Source: Candidatus Omnitrophota bacterium (lineage in GTDB: Bacteria; Omnitrophota; Gorgyraeia; Zapsychrales; Fredricksoniimonadaceae). Taken from it: a DNA stretch of 13,988 nucleotides. The position numbers and the translations under genes were made by a program. The notes below the pieces were generated by a model. It made no database searches, was not told the DNA's origin, and was given only the letters and a program-made list of their open reading frames with translations. The stretch spans positions 1 through 13,988 of the forward strand of contig JAHFGE010000027.1 of NCBI GenBank assembly GCA_023247575.1. The letters run 5' to 3'. Position 1 is the first letter of the stretch. Each line of letters opens with the position of its first letter. Shown here piece by piece: positions 5,065 to 12,877 of this stretch.

Positions 5065-6870
5065 ATGCATTTCAAAATATATCGTCAAAAAATATGCTTG
5101 GCTATAGCGGTAATAACAATTCTGTGTGGGGTTGGCTTGGCTCAAGAAGAGGGATCTTCTAAGCAGGATCAGCCAGTATCACCTGCAGCTCAAGAACAGA
5201 AAACATCATTAGTGCTTGATGTTCTGGATCTGCGGGATATGGATGTTAATGATGTGTTTAAACTCCTTGCCGCCAAGACGGGGTTGAACATCATCGCGGG
5301 TAAGAATGTTCAGGGTCGGGTGACGATCTATCTTAAAAATGTCGAGGTGCATGACGTCCTGCATATTATTCTGCAAGCCAATGACCTGGCCTTTGTGGAG
5401 GAGCGCGGCATTATTCAGGTCATGCCGGAGGCAGATTTCGAGCGCCTTTATGGGTTTAAATTCGGGCAGGCCACTGAGCACAAAATCATTGCCCTTAAAG
5501 GTATCAAGGCCGCCGACGCTGTTGCCCTGTTGACACAATTCAAGAGTACCGCTGGCAAGGTGATGGCTGATGAGCAGTCGAACACCATTCTTATTGAGGA
5601 TTTACCGGCCAGGCTTAAAGATATGGAAGAATTTATTGCGCTCATCGATATACCAACCGAAACAAAAGTATTCCCGTTCAAATATGTACAGGCTGACCTC
5701 ATAGCCACGCGGATCAAGGAGATGTTGACACCGAAATTGGGAAGCGTTCAGTTTGATGCAGGCTCTAACAAAGTATTTGTGCAGGATACTTCTCTCAAGC
5801 TGATTGAAGTGGAAAACCTGGTGCATCAGCTGGATGTACCGCGCCAAACCCAGGTGTTTGAATTAAGCTATGCCAAGGCCGAGGATATGCTAAAGACCAT
5901 TACCCCGATGCTCAGCAAAGATATCGGTCACGCCGAATTTGATGCTCGGGGAAATAAACTGGTGGTCACCGATATTGCTCCTAAAATCAAGGAAATAGCA
6001 ACCGTCATTGCCGCTTTAGACCATAAAGAGAAAGAGGTGCTTATTGAAGCGCGTATTGTGGAAATTGATTTAACCGATCAATATCAAATGGGGGTCGATT
6101 GGGAAATTCTTATCCCTAAATTTAATCATGAGGTGGTCACGCTTTCCGATAATCTTTCCAATAATTTTACTGCGAATAGTCTTAATCTACCAGCGGCCAT
6201 AACCCCTCAAAGCATTGCGGCGGTGGGGACTCTGAATCGGGAACGTTATTCTCTTATCCTTAATCTGCTGGCCAGCCTGAATAACACCAAGACATTATCC
6301 AATCCTCAAATTGCCGTTGTCAATAATCAAGAAGCCAAAATTCTCATAGGTTCTTCTATCCCCTATGTGACCGATACCACCACACAGTCTGCCACAACAG
6401 CGCAGACAGCGGAATCGGTCACCATGGTGGATGTAGGGATCAAACTCACGGTGACCCCCACGATCCATAACGATGGGTATATTACGATGAAAATTCATCC
6501 GGAAGTTTCATCCGCCGATAAAAGCATCACGACAAGTCAGAAAAATGTGATCCCCATCAGACAAACTTCGGAAGTGGACACTGTCATACGCGTCAAAGAC
6601 GGTGTAACGATCATGATCGGAGGACTCATGAAAGATGTGGCTACCAACAATAAAAGCAAGATTCCATTTTTGGGAGATATTCCGCTTTTTGGCAAGGCTT
6701 TTCGCAATGAAGCACGTATTTCCACCAAACAGGAAATCGTCATTTTTTTGACTCCCCATATTATCAATGGTGATATTGAGGCCCCTGCCGAAGAGCTGAC
6801 CGGTACTAAAGCCAATGAAACTTATTTCAATCCGCTTCCCAAGGACAAATCTATTGTTCCTGTTCCTTAA
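5065..6870 (+). CDS. gspD: Type II secretion outer-membrane secretin GspD
   Basis: 601 aa from ATG 5065, with GAAGGAG at 5048-5054, 1 base after gspC. A signal peptide (about 1-26, ending VGLAQ) precedes the N0 domain (~48-135) with LDLRDMDVNDVFKLLAAKTG. N1 (~139-196), N2 (~201-257) and N3 (~262-318) follow, three similar alpha-beta ring domains (KGIKAADAV..., KYVQADLIA..., SYAKAEDML...). The secretin barrel begins near EVLIEARIVEI (324) and ends with KIPFLGDIPLFGKAFRNE (532-549) and EIVIFLTPHII (557-567), the classical C-terminal signature. There is a short Pro-rich tail and no obvious pilotin-binding S-domain. A 12-15-mer of this protein forms the outer-membrane channel. Confidence 0.97.
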   Translation: MHFKIYRQKICLAIAVITILCGVGLAQEEGSSKQDQPVSPAAQEQKTSLVLDVLDLRDMDVNDVFKLLAAKTGLNIIAGKNVQGRVTIYLKNVEVHDVLHIILQANDLAFVEERGIIQVMPEADFERLYGFKFGQATEHKIIALKGIKAADAVALLTQFKSTAGKVMADEQSNTILIEDLPARLKDMEEFIALIDIPTETKVFPFKYVQADLIATRIKEMLTPKLGSVQFDAGSNKVFVQDTSLKLIEVENLVHQLDVPRQTQVFELSYAKAEDMLKTITPMLSKDIGHAEFDARGNKLVVTDIAPKIKEIATVIAALDHKEKEVLIEARIVEIDLTDQYQMGVDWEILIPKFNHEVVTLSDNLSNNFTANSLNLPAAITPQSIAAVGTLNRERYSLILNLLASLNNTKTLSNPQIAVVNNQEAKILIGSSIPYVTDTTTQSATTAQTAESVTMVDVGIKLTVTPTIHNDGYITMKIHPEVSSADKSITTSQKNVIPIRQTSEVDTVIRVKDGVTIMIGGLMKDVATNNKSKIPFLGDIPLFGKAFRNEARISTKQEIVIFLTPHIINGDIEAPAEELTGTKANETYFNPLPKDKSIVPVP

Positions 6871-6893
6871 AGTGTGCGCTAAGAGGGAATTCC

Positions 6894-8582
6894 ATGCGTT
6901 TACATAAACCGGCACTGCTGGGACAATTGTTGGTTGACAAGGGCCTTGTAACCCAAGAACAATTGCATCAGGCGCTGGCCCAGCAAACAAAGACCAATGA
7001 ACCTTTAGGGTTGATTTTAGTGCGTTTGGGTTTTGTCAAAGAAGAGCAGGATGTGCTTAGCGTGGTGGCCGATCAAATCAACGTTAAGCTTATCCGGTTA
7101 AAAGATATTTCTGTCGATCCGCAGGTCATTAACCGCCTGCCGGCTAAAGCAGCCAACCATTATAAAGTCTTCCCTATAAAATTTGAAAATGGCATTTTGA
7201 CGGTGGCCACCCATAACCCTTTTAATGTAGCTGTTTTTGATGACCTGTCCGTGATTGCGAAGACCCCGATTGATTTGGTATTAGCCAGCGAAAAAGAAAT
7301 CCTGGAAGCCATCCGGGAATATTACGGATTGGGCGCAGAGACTATTGAAAAAATGATGACGGATGTGGGGCCCGAGCCTGCCCAGGAGATACAAACCATT
7401 GATGAGGCTGGTGCCGAGGCGTCCATCAGCCAGTTTTTAAATCAGATATTGGTGCAGGCCTATAAGGACCACGCCACCGATATTCATATCGAGCCGTTTG
7501 CTGAGGAGTTACGCATTCGTTATCGTATCGATGGAATTCTGTATGATGCCCAGGTGCCGGAAAATATTCGTTTTTTCCATGATATGCTGATTTCCCGTAT
7601 CAAGATTCTTTCCAATTTGAACATTGCCGAAAAACGCCTGCCGCATGATGGACGATTTAAGGTGAGGGCCGGCAATGAAGATTTGGATTTGCGCATTGCC
7701 ATCTTGCCATCGGCTTTTGGCGAGAGCGTGGTTATCCGTATTTTAAACGCCGTTAGACTCTATAGCTTTGAGGAATTAGGATTTATTGGCAAACAGCGGC
7801 AATATCTGGATATGCTTTTAAAAAAACCGCATGGGATTATTTTTATAACGGGCCCTACTGGCAGCGGAAAAACTACGACTTCATACACCTGTCTTTCTGC
7901 CCTGAACAAAGATGGTATCAAAATTGTCACGATCGAAGACCCCATTGAATACCAATTGCGCGGGGTGACTCAAATACAGACGCACAGCCAGATTGGATTG
8001 ACGTTTGCGCATATCCTGCGTTCGGTGTTGCGCTGTGATCCGAATATCATCATGGTGGGGGAAGTGCGTGATTCTGAAACAGCCCAGATTACCATTCAGG
8101 TGGCTTTGACTGGTCATCTGGTTTTCTCGACCCTGCATACTAATGATGCAGCCAGCGGAATAACCCGGCTTTTGGATATGGGTATCGAACCGTACTTAAT
8201 TGCTTCCTCGGTCGAATGTTTTATTGCCCAGCGGCTGGTGCGCCTTTTGTGCCCGCAATGCAAGGTACCTGGTAAAATTACTGCAGAAATGATGGATGTC
8301 TTTGGGCCATCGGCGCAAAATGCACAAGGGGTTGTTTATGAGCCTTTAGGTTGTAAACATTGCCGTATGACAGGCTACATCGGCCGTCAGGCCATATGTG
8401 AATTTTTAATGATGACCGACGAGATACGAGCGCTGGTAACTTCACGTGCAACAGCAGGGGAGATTAAGAAAAAGGCTATTGCTGCCGGCATGAAGACTTT
8501 GCAACAGTATGGGTGGGAAAAAATTTTAGAGGGAATTACTTCTCCTTCTGAAGTCCTGCGCGTTACCAGGGAAGACCAGTAA
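6894..8582 (+). CDS. gspE: Type II secretion assembly ATPase GspE
   Basis: 562 aa from ATG 6894, with AGAGGG just upstream. An MshEN-type N-terminal domain spans ~5-145 (LLGQLLVDKGLVT...LGLILVRLGFV). The ATPase domain carries Walker A GPTGSGKTT (320-328), the Asp box IVTIEDPIEYQ (344-354), Walker B IIMVGEVRD (385-393) and the His box TGHLVFSTLHTND (406-418). A zinc-binding CPQC (453-456) ... CKHC (487-490) pair is present, as in GspE and PilB. MshEN domains bind c-di-GMP in some members; whether this one does cannot be told from sequence. The protein is a cytoplasmic hexamer that powers pseudopilus assembly with GspF and GspL. It lies between the secretin and platform genes. Confidence 0.96.
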   Translation: MRLHKPALLGQLLVDKGLVTQEQLHQALAQQTKTNEPLGLILVRLGFVKEEQDVLSVVADQINVKLIRLKDISVDPQVINRLPAKAANHYKVFPIKFENGILTVATHNPFNVAVFDDLSVIAKTPIDLVLASEKEILEAIREYYGLGAETIEKMMTDVGPEPAQEIQTIDEAGAEASISQFLNQILVQAYKDHATDIHIEPFAEELRIRYRIDGILYDAQVPENIRFFHDMLISRIKILSNLNIAEKRLPHDGRFKVRAGNEDLDLRIAILPSAFGESVVIRILNAVRLYSFEELGFIGKQRQYLDMLLKKPHGIIFITGPTGSGKTTTSYTCLSALNKDGIKIVTIEDPIEYQLRGVTQIQTHSQIGLTFAHILRSVLRCDPNIIMVGEVRDSETAQITIQVALTGHLVFSTLHTNDAASGITRLLDMGIEPYLIASSVECFIAQRLVRLLCPQCKVPGKITAEMMDVFGPSAQNAQGVVYEPLGCKHCRMTGYIGRQAICEFLMMTDEIRALVTSRATAGEIKKKAIAAGMKTLQQYGWEKILEGITSPSEVLRVTREDQ

Positions 8583-8596
8583 GGGAGCGCAACAAC

Positions 8597-9850
8597 ATGA
8601 CTCAATATGCCTATAGGGCTAAGAGCGGACCTAAAGATGTTGTGCATGGCGTTATTGATGCCGACTCTGCTGAGGCCGCCGTTGCCAGCATTATTAAATC
8701 CGGCCAAACTCCTTTGGAAGTTAAACCCCACCAAGATCAAAGTACTTTACCATCAACAGTACAAGGGAGACACCCTTTAGGACGCTTTGCCTGGTTAAAA
8801 CTTATGTGGACTACCAAGATACCGTTAAATGCTCTGGGAATATTTACCCGGCAAATGTATGATTTGCTCGATGCTGGGATTCCACTGTTACGCGCTTTGG
8901 AGTTACTCTCGCATCAAAAAACACATCCTTTGTTTAGAAGCGTGATTGTACAGATGACCCATGACATTCAAGAAGGATCCAGCTTATCTTCCGCGATGAG
9001 TCAGTGTAGTCATATCTTTAGCGGTTTATATATCAATATGGTCAAATCAGGCGAAACATCGGGGCATCTGCCGGAAATTCTGGATCGTTTGGCCCAGTTT
9101 ATTGAAAAAGAAGAGCAAATACGTACCAGGGTTAAATCCGCCATGCTCTATCCAATGATTATTCTGGCGGTTGGAATATTGACTATTTTTGTGATGTTGA
9201 CCTTTGTCCTGCCGCGGCTGACAGTACTGTTTGAAGATTTTGGTGCGGATCTTCCCTGGCCCACGAAGATCGTGCTGGCCATAAGTTCTTTTTTTGCGCA
9301 TTTTTGGTGGTTGATACTGATAGCCGCCATGGGTGGTTTTTTTTGGTTGAGAAAATTTTTTTATTCTGCTCAAGGACGGCAATGGCTGGATGAGCGAGTG
9401 TTATCCGTGACGCTTTTGGGGGATTTTATCCGTCGAGCTGAAATGGCTCGTTTTGCCCGTACCTTGGGGACTCTTTTAGAAAGTGGGGTGGCCATCCCCC
9501 TGGCCCTGGAATCCAGTGCGGCGGTGGTTGAAAATAGCATTCTGCGCCAGCAGACCAAGAAGATTGCGGAGCGGGTACGCTCCGGCAGCAGCCTGACCCA
9601 GGCATTTAAAGGGAGTGCCATTTTTCCAGAGGTGGCGGTCAACCTCATTAGTGTGGGAGAAGAAAGCGGCAAGCTTGAACGCGGATTGTATAAATTTGCC
9701 CTTTTGTGTGAGCGCGAAACATCACAATTATCGGAAACTTTTGTTACCATTTTAGGACCGCTGATGCTGGTGGTTATTGTCGGGGTGGTTGGTTTTATGG
9801 TGGTGGCGATGCTTTTGCCGATGTTTAAAATGAATATGATTGTTAATTAA
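8597..9850 (+). CDS. gspF: Type II secretion platform protein GspF
   Basis: 417 aa from ATG 8597, with GGGAG at 8583-8587. The N-terminus (QYAYRAKSGPKDVVHGVID) is the usual GspF/PilC start. Two copies of the T2SSF domain follow: ~80-205 (FTRQMYDLLDAGIPLLRALE ... KSGETSGHLPEILDRLA) and ~283-406 (FARTLGTLLESGVAIPLALE ... VGEESGKLERGLYKFA). Membrane segments lie at about 184-206, 228-251 and 384-410. GspF anchors the ATPase to the inner membrane and couples it to pseudopilin addition. The first 60 residues are polar and somewhat variable, as in other family members. Confidence 0.96.
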   Translation: MTQYAYRAKSGPKDVVHGVIDADSAEAAVASIIKSGQTPLEVKPHQDQSTLPSTVQGRHPLGRFAWLKLMWTTKIPLNALGIFTRQMYDLLDAGIPLLRALELLSHQKTHPLFRSVIVQMTHDIQEGSSLSSAMSQCSHIFSGLYINMVKSGETSGHLPEILDRLAQFIEKEEQIRTRVKSAMLYPMIILAVGILTIFVMLTFVLPRLTVLFEDFGADLPWPTKIVLAISSFFAHFWWLILIAAMGGFFWLRKFFYSAQGRQWLDERVLSVTLLGDFIRRAEMARFARTLGTLLESGVAIPLALESSAAVVENSILRQQTKKIAERVRSGSSLTQAFKGSAIFPEVAVNLISVGEESGKLERGLYKFALLCERETSQLSETFVTILGPLMLVVIVGVVGFMVVAMLLPMFKMNMIVN

Positions 9851-9865
9851 CGTTCGGAGGATATT

Positions 9866-10291
9866 ATGCGTTTAAAAGCCTTTACATTAATCGAAATTAT
9901 GCTGGTCGTTATTATTATCGGTATTTTAGTCGCTATGGTGGTTCCCAACATTGCCGGCAGAAGTGAACAGGCCAGAATCACAGCCGCCAGGACGGACATT
10001 GATTCCAATATGGCCACAGTACTGGATTTGTATAAATTAGACAACAGCACTTATCCGACGACGGAACAAGGACTGGCCGCTTTATTGTCTGCACCAACTG
10101 TTAGTCCGGTACCTTCCAAATGGAGCGGCCCGTATTTAAAAAAAAAGAAGCTGCCCAAAGACCCCTGGAATCGGGATTACGTTTATGTGTATCCTGGTGC
10201 GCATAACACAGACGGTTATGATCTTTCTTCCCTTGGTCCCGATGGGGTGGAGGGTAAGAACAACATTACAAATTGGGAATCAGAAAAATAA
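9866..10291 (+). CDS. gspG: Major pseudopilin GspG
   Basis: 141 aa from ATG 9866, with CGGAGGA upstream. A 5-residue leader MRLKA is followed by F-T-L-I-E (Glu at +5, residue 10) and the hydrophobic helix. The -1 residue is Ala instead of the usual Gly. The C-terminal beta-rich part shows the classical GspG marks: YPTTEQGLAALL (63-74), LPKDPWNRDYVYVYPG (96-111) and the calcium-site loop DGYDLSSLGPDG (116-127). It is the most abundant pseudopilus subunit. The next gene starts on its stop codon (TAATG). Confidence 0.95.
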   Translation: MRLKAFTLIEIMLVVIIIGILVAMVVPNIAGRSEQARITAARTDIDSNMATVLDLYKLDNSTYPTTEQGLAALLSAPTVSPVPSKWSGPYLKKKKLPKDPWNRDYVYVYPGAHNTDGYDLSSLGPDGVEGKNNITNWESEK

Positions 10292-10752
10292 TGAAGCACG
10301 CCTTTACCTCAATTGAGCTATTGTTAGTACTGGTTTTGATGGCAATTGTGTTGGGCACGGCGGTGGCCAATTATTCCGGTACGTTTGAGGCCATGCAGTT
10401 AAAAAAAAGTGCGGATGATCTAGCTCACCTGATGCGTTATGCGCAGGTACGCTCGACGATAGAAGGAACGCTAATGTGTATTACATTTAGTGCAGACAAA
10501 AGACAGTATCAATTACAGCAGGCCGATATTGATGAGCAGGGTAAGGCGGGGAAATTTTACTCCATTAACCATCGCTTAGGACGGCCAGTTGTTTTACCTA
10601 AGAGTGTTTCGCTTTCTTTGCAGGTCAGCAGCGTCAATTTTTATCCTGACGGCACCATGGACAAAGTACGTATCTATTTAAAGAATAAAACTGGACAAAT
10701 CACCCTTTCCTCGATGGAGCAGCGTAAACATGTGCTTGTATTCGAACAATGA
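10291..10752 (+). CDS. gspH: Minor pseudopilin GspH
   Basis: 153 aa from ATG 10291, one base into the gspG stop codon; a TTG at 10273 in frame is less likely. The leader MKHA precedes F-T-S-I-E (Glu at +5, residue 9), again with Ala at -1 and with Ser in place of the usual Leu at +3. Behind the hydrophobic helix are the GspH-like features LAHLMRYAQVRSTIEG and a beta-rich end with VNFYPDGTMDKVRIYL. GspH sits at the side of the pseudopilus. Its last 23 bases overlap the next gene. Confidence 0.85.
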   Translation: MKHAFTSIELLLVLVLMAIVLGTAVANYSGTFEAMQLKKSADDLAHLMRYAQVRSTIEGTLMCITFSADKRQYQLQQADIDEQGKAGKFYSINHRLGRPVVLPKSVSLSLQVSSVNFYPDGTMDKVRIYLKNKTGQITLSSMEQRKHVLVFEQ

Positions 10753-11158
10753 CCGCGGATCCATACTGGTTGAAGCACTGGCAGCGGTTGCCATTATTGC
10801 GGTCAGTCTCACCTTGATCATGCAGTCTTTTGCATCCACCCTGCGCGCCAGTGTCCTGCATCAGGATTACATCAAAGCGCTGGTCTTGCTGCAGAATCGT
10901 CTTGAGGCAACATCCTTGAAAGATATGAGCGACTTAGGAATAGTCGACAAGCCTTGTCCTGAGCCGTTTGGGCGGTTTCATTATAAGACCGCCATTAAAG
11001 ACGTGAATGGCCAGCCGCTATATCAAGGGCTTAAGCAGATCGATATCGCTGTTGATTGGCCATCCGGCCCCAGGCAGCGGGAAGTGAAATTGAGTACATA
11101 TTTAAATCTTGGAAATGTCGAACAGAAAACCAAAACCACATATTACGGCGGTTATTAA
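10730..11158 (+). CDS. gspI: Minor pseudopilin GspI
   Basis: 142 aa from ATG 10730, with GGAG at 10716-10719 inside gspH. Cleavage is expected after Gly10 (...NNDRG|SILVEALAAVAII), with Glu at +5 (residue 15). The N-terminal helix ends in SLTLIMQSF, and the pattern ALVLLQNRLEATSL is a GspI-type helix extension. With GspJ and GspK it should form the tip of the pseudopilus. The end overlaps gspJ by 44 bases. Confidence 0.85.
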   Translation: MCLYSNNDRGSILVEALAAVAIIAVSLTLIMQSFASTLRASVLHQDYIKALVLLQNRLEATSLKDMSDLGIVDKPCPEPFGRFHYKTAIKDVNGQPLYQGLKQIDIAVDWPSGPRQREVKLSTYLNLGNVEQKTKTTYYGGY

Positions 11159-11939
11159 CCCCTGCAGGGCTTTTACCTTAGTTGAACTGCTGCTGGCTCT
11201 AATAATTTTTTCTATCGTGGCATTAAGTTTATATGGCATGTTCACCAATGGTATTAAAGTGGAAGCGAAAGCCAAATATATTCATGAAACCTATCAGGAG
11301 GCTTACATGGCCTTTGATCTATTGGAACGCGAGTTATCCAACGCCATCAAGTATGATTTCTCGGGGTTCTCAGACCCCTATTCTAAATACTCCACTCAAA
11401 CAGCTTTTATTGGCCAAAGCAATAAGTTGACATTTCTATTGCCTACTGCTCAGGGAATTGACAGGGTGCATTATTATGCTGGCCCCGACGGTACCGTCGG
11501 GACTGGCCCCGCCAAACTGTATGGCGGGACTGGCCGGCCGAAGCCGGATAAGTTCGCCAAAACTCCGACGGATTTTCTTATGCGCCAGCAAATGCCTCTG
11601 ACAGAATTTTTGAATCAATCTAATCCCGCTTGGCAGGAAGAAATTATTAGCACGGGACTTGTCCCGATGGTACCGTCGGGGTTAAGGTTTGCCTATGCAT
11701 CCTTCAAAGATCAGGGAGGGCCAGCCCCGACGGTACCGTCGGGGCCAGCCCCGACCGAAGCGTCGGGGCCAGCCCCGACCGAAGCGTCGGGGCCTCAACA
11801 ATTGCAATGGCAGGACCAATGGCAGCAGCTAGGGTTACCGGTGGCCGTAAGGGTTACTTTAACGTTATTTGATCCCGCTAACCCTAAAGAAGGCGTCGTT
11901 TTAACGCGGGAAATTTATCTGCCGCTAGGAAATTGGTAA
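11115..11939 (+). CDS. gspJ: Minor pseudopilin GspJ carrying palindromic repeat insertions
   Basis: 274 aa from ATG 11115 (a TTG two codons earlier is also in frame). A longer leader of 19 residues ends in PCRA|FTLVE, with Ala at -1 and Glu at +5 (residue 24). The N-terminal helix and EAYMAFDLLERELSNAIKYDF are typical of GspJ. Residues 122-145 (AGPDGTVGTGPAKLYGGTGRPK), 180-190 (TGLVPMVPSGL) and 201-227 (GGPAPTVPSGPAPTEASG...) are Gly/Pro-rich. They coincide with strong DNA palindromes and would be flexible loops. The frame is kept throughout and the C-terminus (VAVRVTLTLFDPAN...VLTREIYLPL) is normal GspJ, so the gene appears functional. This makes it longer than a typical GspJ. Confidence 0.88.
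   Translation: MSNRKPKPHITAVINPCRAFTLVELLLALIIFSIVALSLYGMFTNGIKVEAKAKYIHETYQEAYMAFDLLERELSNAIKYDFSGFSDPYSKYSTQTAFIGQSNKLTFLLPTAQGIDRVHYYAGPDGTVGTGPAKLYGGTGRPKPDKFAKTPTDFLMRQQMPLTEFLNQSNPAWQEEIISTGLVPMVPSGLRFAYASFKDQGGPAPTVPSGPAPTEASGPAPTEASGPQQLQWQDQWQQLGLPVAVRVTLTLFDPANPKEGVVLTREIYLPLGNW
11482..11680 (+). repeat. Dispersed palindromes inside gspJ
   Basis: Five palindromes lie here: CCCGACGGTACCGTCGGG at 11484-11501 (perfect, 18 bp); CCCGCCA/TGGCGGG at 11508-11528 (7-bp stem, 7-base loop); CCGGC/GCCGG at 11534-11547 (loop CGAA); CGGGAC/GTCCCG at 11653-11666 (loop TT); and CCCGATGGTACCGTCGGG at 11663-11680, which differs at one position from the first. CGGGACTGGCC also recurs at 11498-11508 and 11525-11535, 27 bases apart. 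Confidence 0.85.
11724..11793 (+). repeat. Three 24-bp tandem hairpin units inside gspJ
   Basis: Each unit has stems GCCCCGAC and GTCGGGGC. The first is a perfect 22-bp palindrome with core GGTACC (11724-11745). The second (11748-11769) and third (11772-11793) have the loop CGAAGC and are identical to each other. The period is exactly 24 bases, so the frame is kept and each unit adds eight residues (pattern G-P-A-P-T-x-x-S). Confidence 0.95.
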
Positions 11940-11941
11940 CA

Positions 11942-12877
11942 ATGAAAAATAACAAGCGTGATTCTGGTATAATCTTGATATCTGTACTATGGATTTTGGC
12001 CATTTTATCGTTACTGGCTTTGAGTTTGAGCCGCCAGAATGCTATCGAGGTATCATTAATGCAGTATGGCATAGGTAAGGCCAGGGCTTATGCCGCTAGC
12101 CGGGCAGGTATCAATTATTGTTTATATTTTTTAGATAAGTTACCGATGGACAAAGATACCCTTTATGCCAGCGGCATTAAGATCCCGCAGGGAAAAACAG
12201 CGCAGGATTATTTTCAAGGCGTTAAAGTGGGGGAAGGGGAACATGTGGAAATTAGTTATATGAGTGATGATTATAGGGCTGACAAAAAAATCAAATATTA
12301 TGGTTTGGCTGATGAAAGCCGGCGGATTAATGTTAATTCTCTCAATGGGACTAATTCCTCTGTGCTTAGTTTTTTAATGCAAGATCGGGGTGTCGATAAA
12401 GTTTTGGCTGATAGCATTGCCTCTGCTGTAGTGGACTGGCGGGTTAAAAAGAACAGACCCTTTGATGCGCCGCAAGAATTAATGATGGTCAAGGCCATGA
12501 CACCGGAAATTTACAGCAAGATTAAAGATTACCTCACCGTATTCCCCCAACAGCAGAGTGATTTGAAAATTAATTTTAATACGGCCCCCGAACCTGTGGT
12601 GTATGCGGTATTAAAGCTATGGGCGATGAATAACGGTAAGACGGAGGCGGATGTGTCAGCTGCTATGCGGGATATTGAAAACCAACGGGATAACGGGCAA
12701 TCCGCCAATGATGCTTCCTTTGAGAAGCCATGGCAGTCGTTGAATACAGAAAAAGCAGAATCTTATTGGATTCGTTCGGTCGGCATTGATGAAAACTCGC
12801 ATACTCGCGTCGTTATAGAAGCGGTGGTGGGGCAAACCATCGCAGGATGGGCCATTCAGTCCTGGCAAAGGTCATAA
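11942..12877 (+). CDS. gspK: Minor pseudopilin GspK
   Basis: 311 aa from ATG 11942, two bases after gspJ; an upstream TTG in frame is less likely. The leader MKNNKRDSG precedes IILISVLWILAILS, with Ser rather than Glu at +5, as expected for GspK, which sits at the pseudopilus tip. The large C-terminal part carries RRINVNSLN (127-135), a helix-hairpin-like stretch DKVLADSIASAVVDWR (152-167) and LKINFNTAPEPVVYAVL (208-224), a GspK hallmark. The GspK family has an inserted alpha-helical domain between these. The gspL start abuts the stop codon. Confidence 0.93.
   Translation: MKNNKRDSGIILISVLWILAILSLLALSLSRQNAIEVSLMQYGIGKARAYAASRAGINYCLYFLDKLPMDKDTLYASGIKIPQGKTAQDYFQGVKVGEGEHVEISYMSDDYRADKKIKYYGLADESRRINVNSLNGTNSSVLSFLMQDRGVDKVLADSIASAVVDWRVKKNRPFDAPQELMMVKAMTPEIYSKIKDYLTVFPQQQSDLKINFNTAPEPVVYAVLKLWAMNNGKTEADVSAAMRDIENQRDNGQSANDASFEKPWQSLNTEKAESYWIRSVGIDENSHTRVVIEAVVGQTIAGWAIQSWQRS

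Noticed and set aside
6508..6990. Open frame of 160 codons on the minus strand
   Set aside because: It is antisense to gspD/gspE, which have clear domains, and its own peptide has no recognisable features.
11724..11793. Hairpins as transcription terminators
   Set aside because: No run of T follows any of the stems, and they lie inside an open coding frame with gspK expressed downstream.
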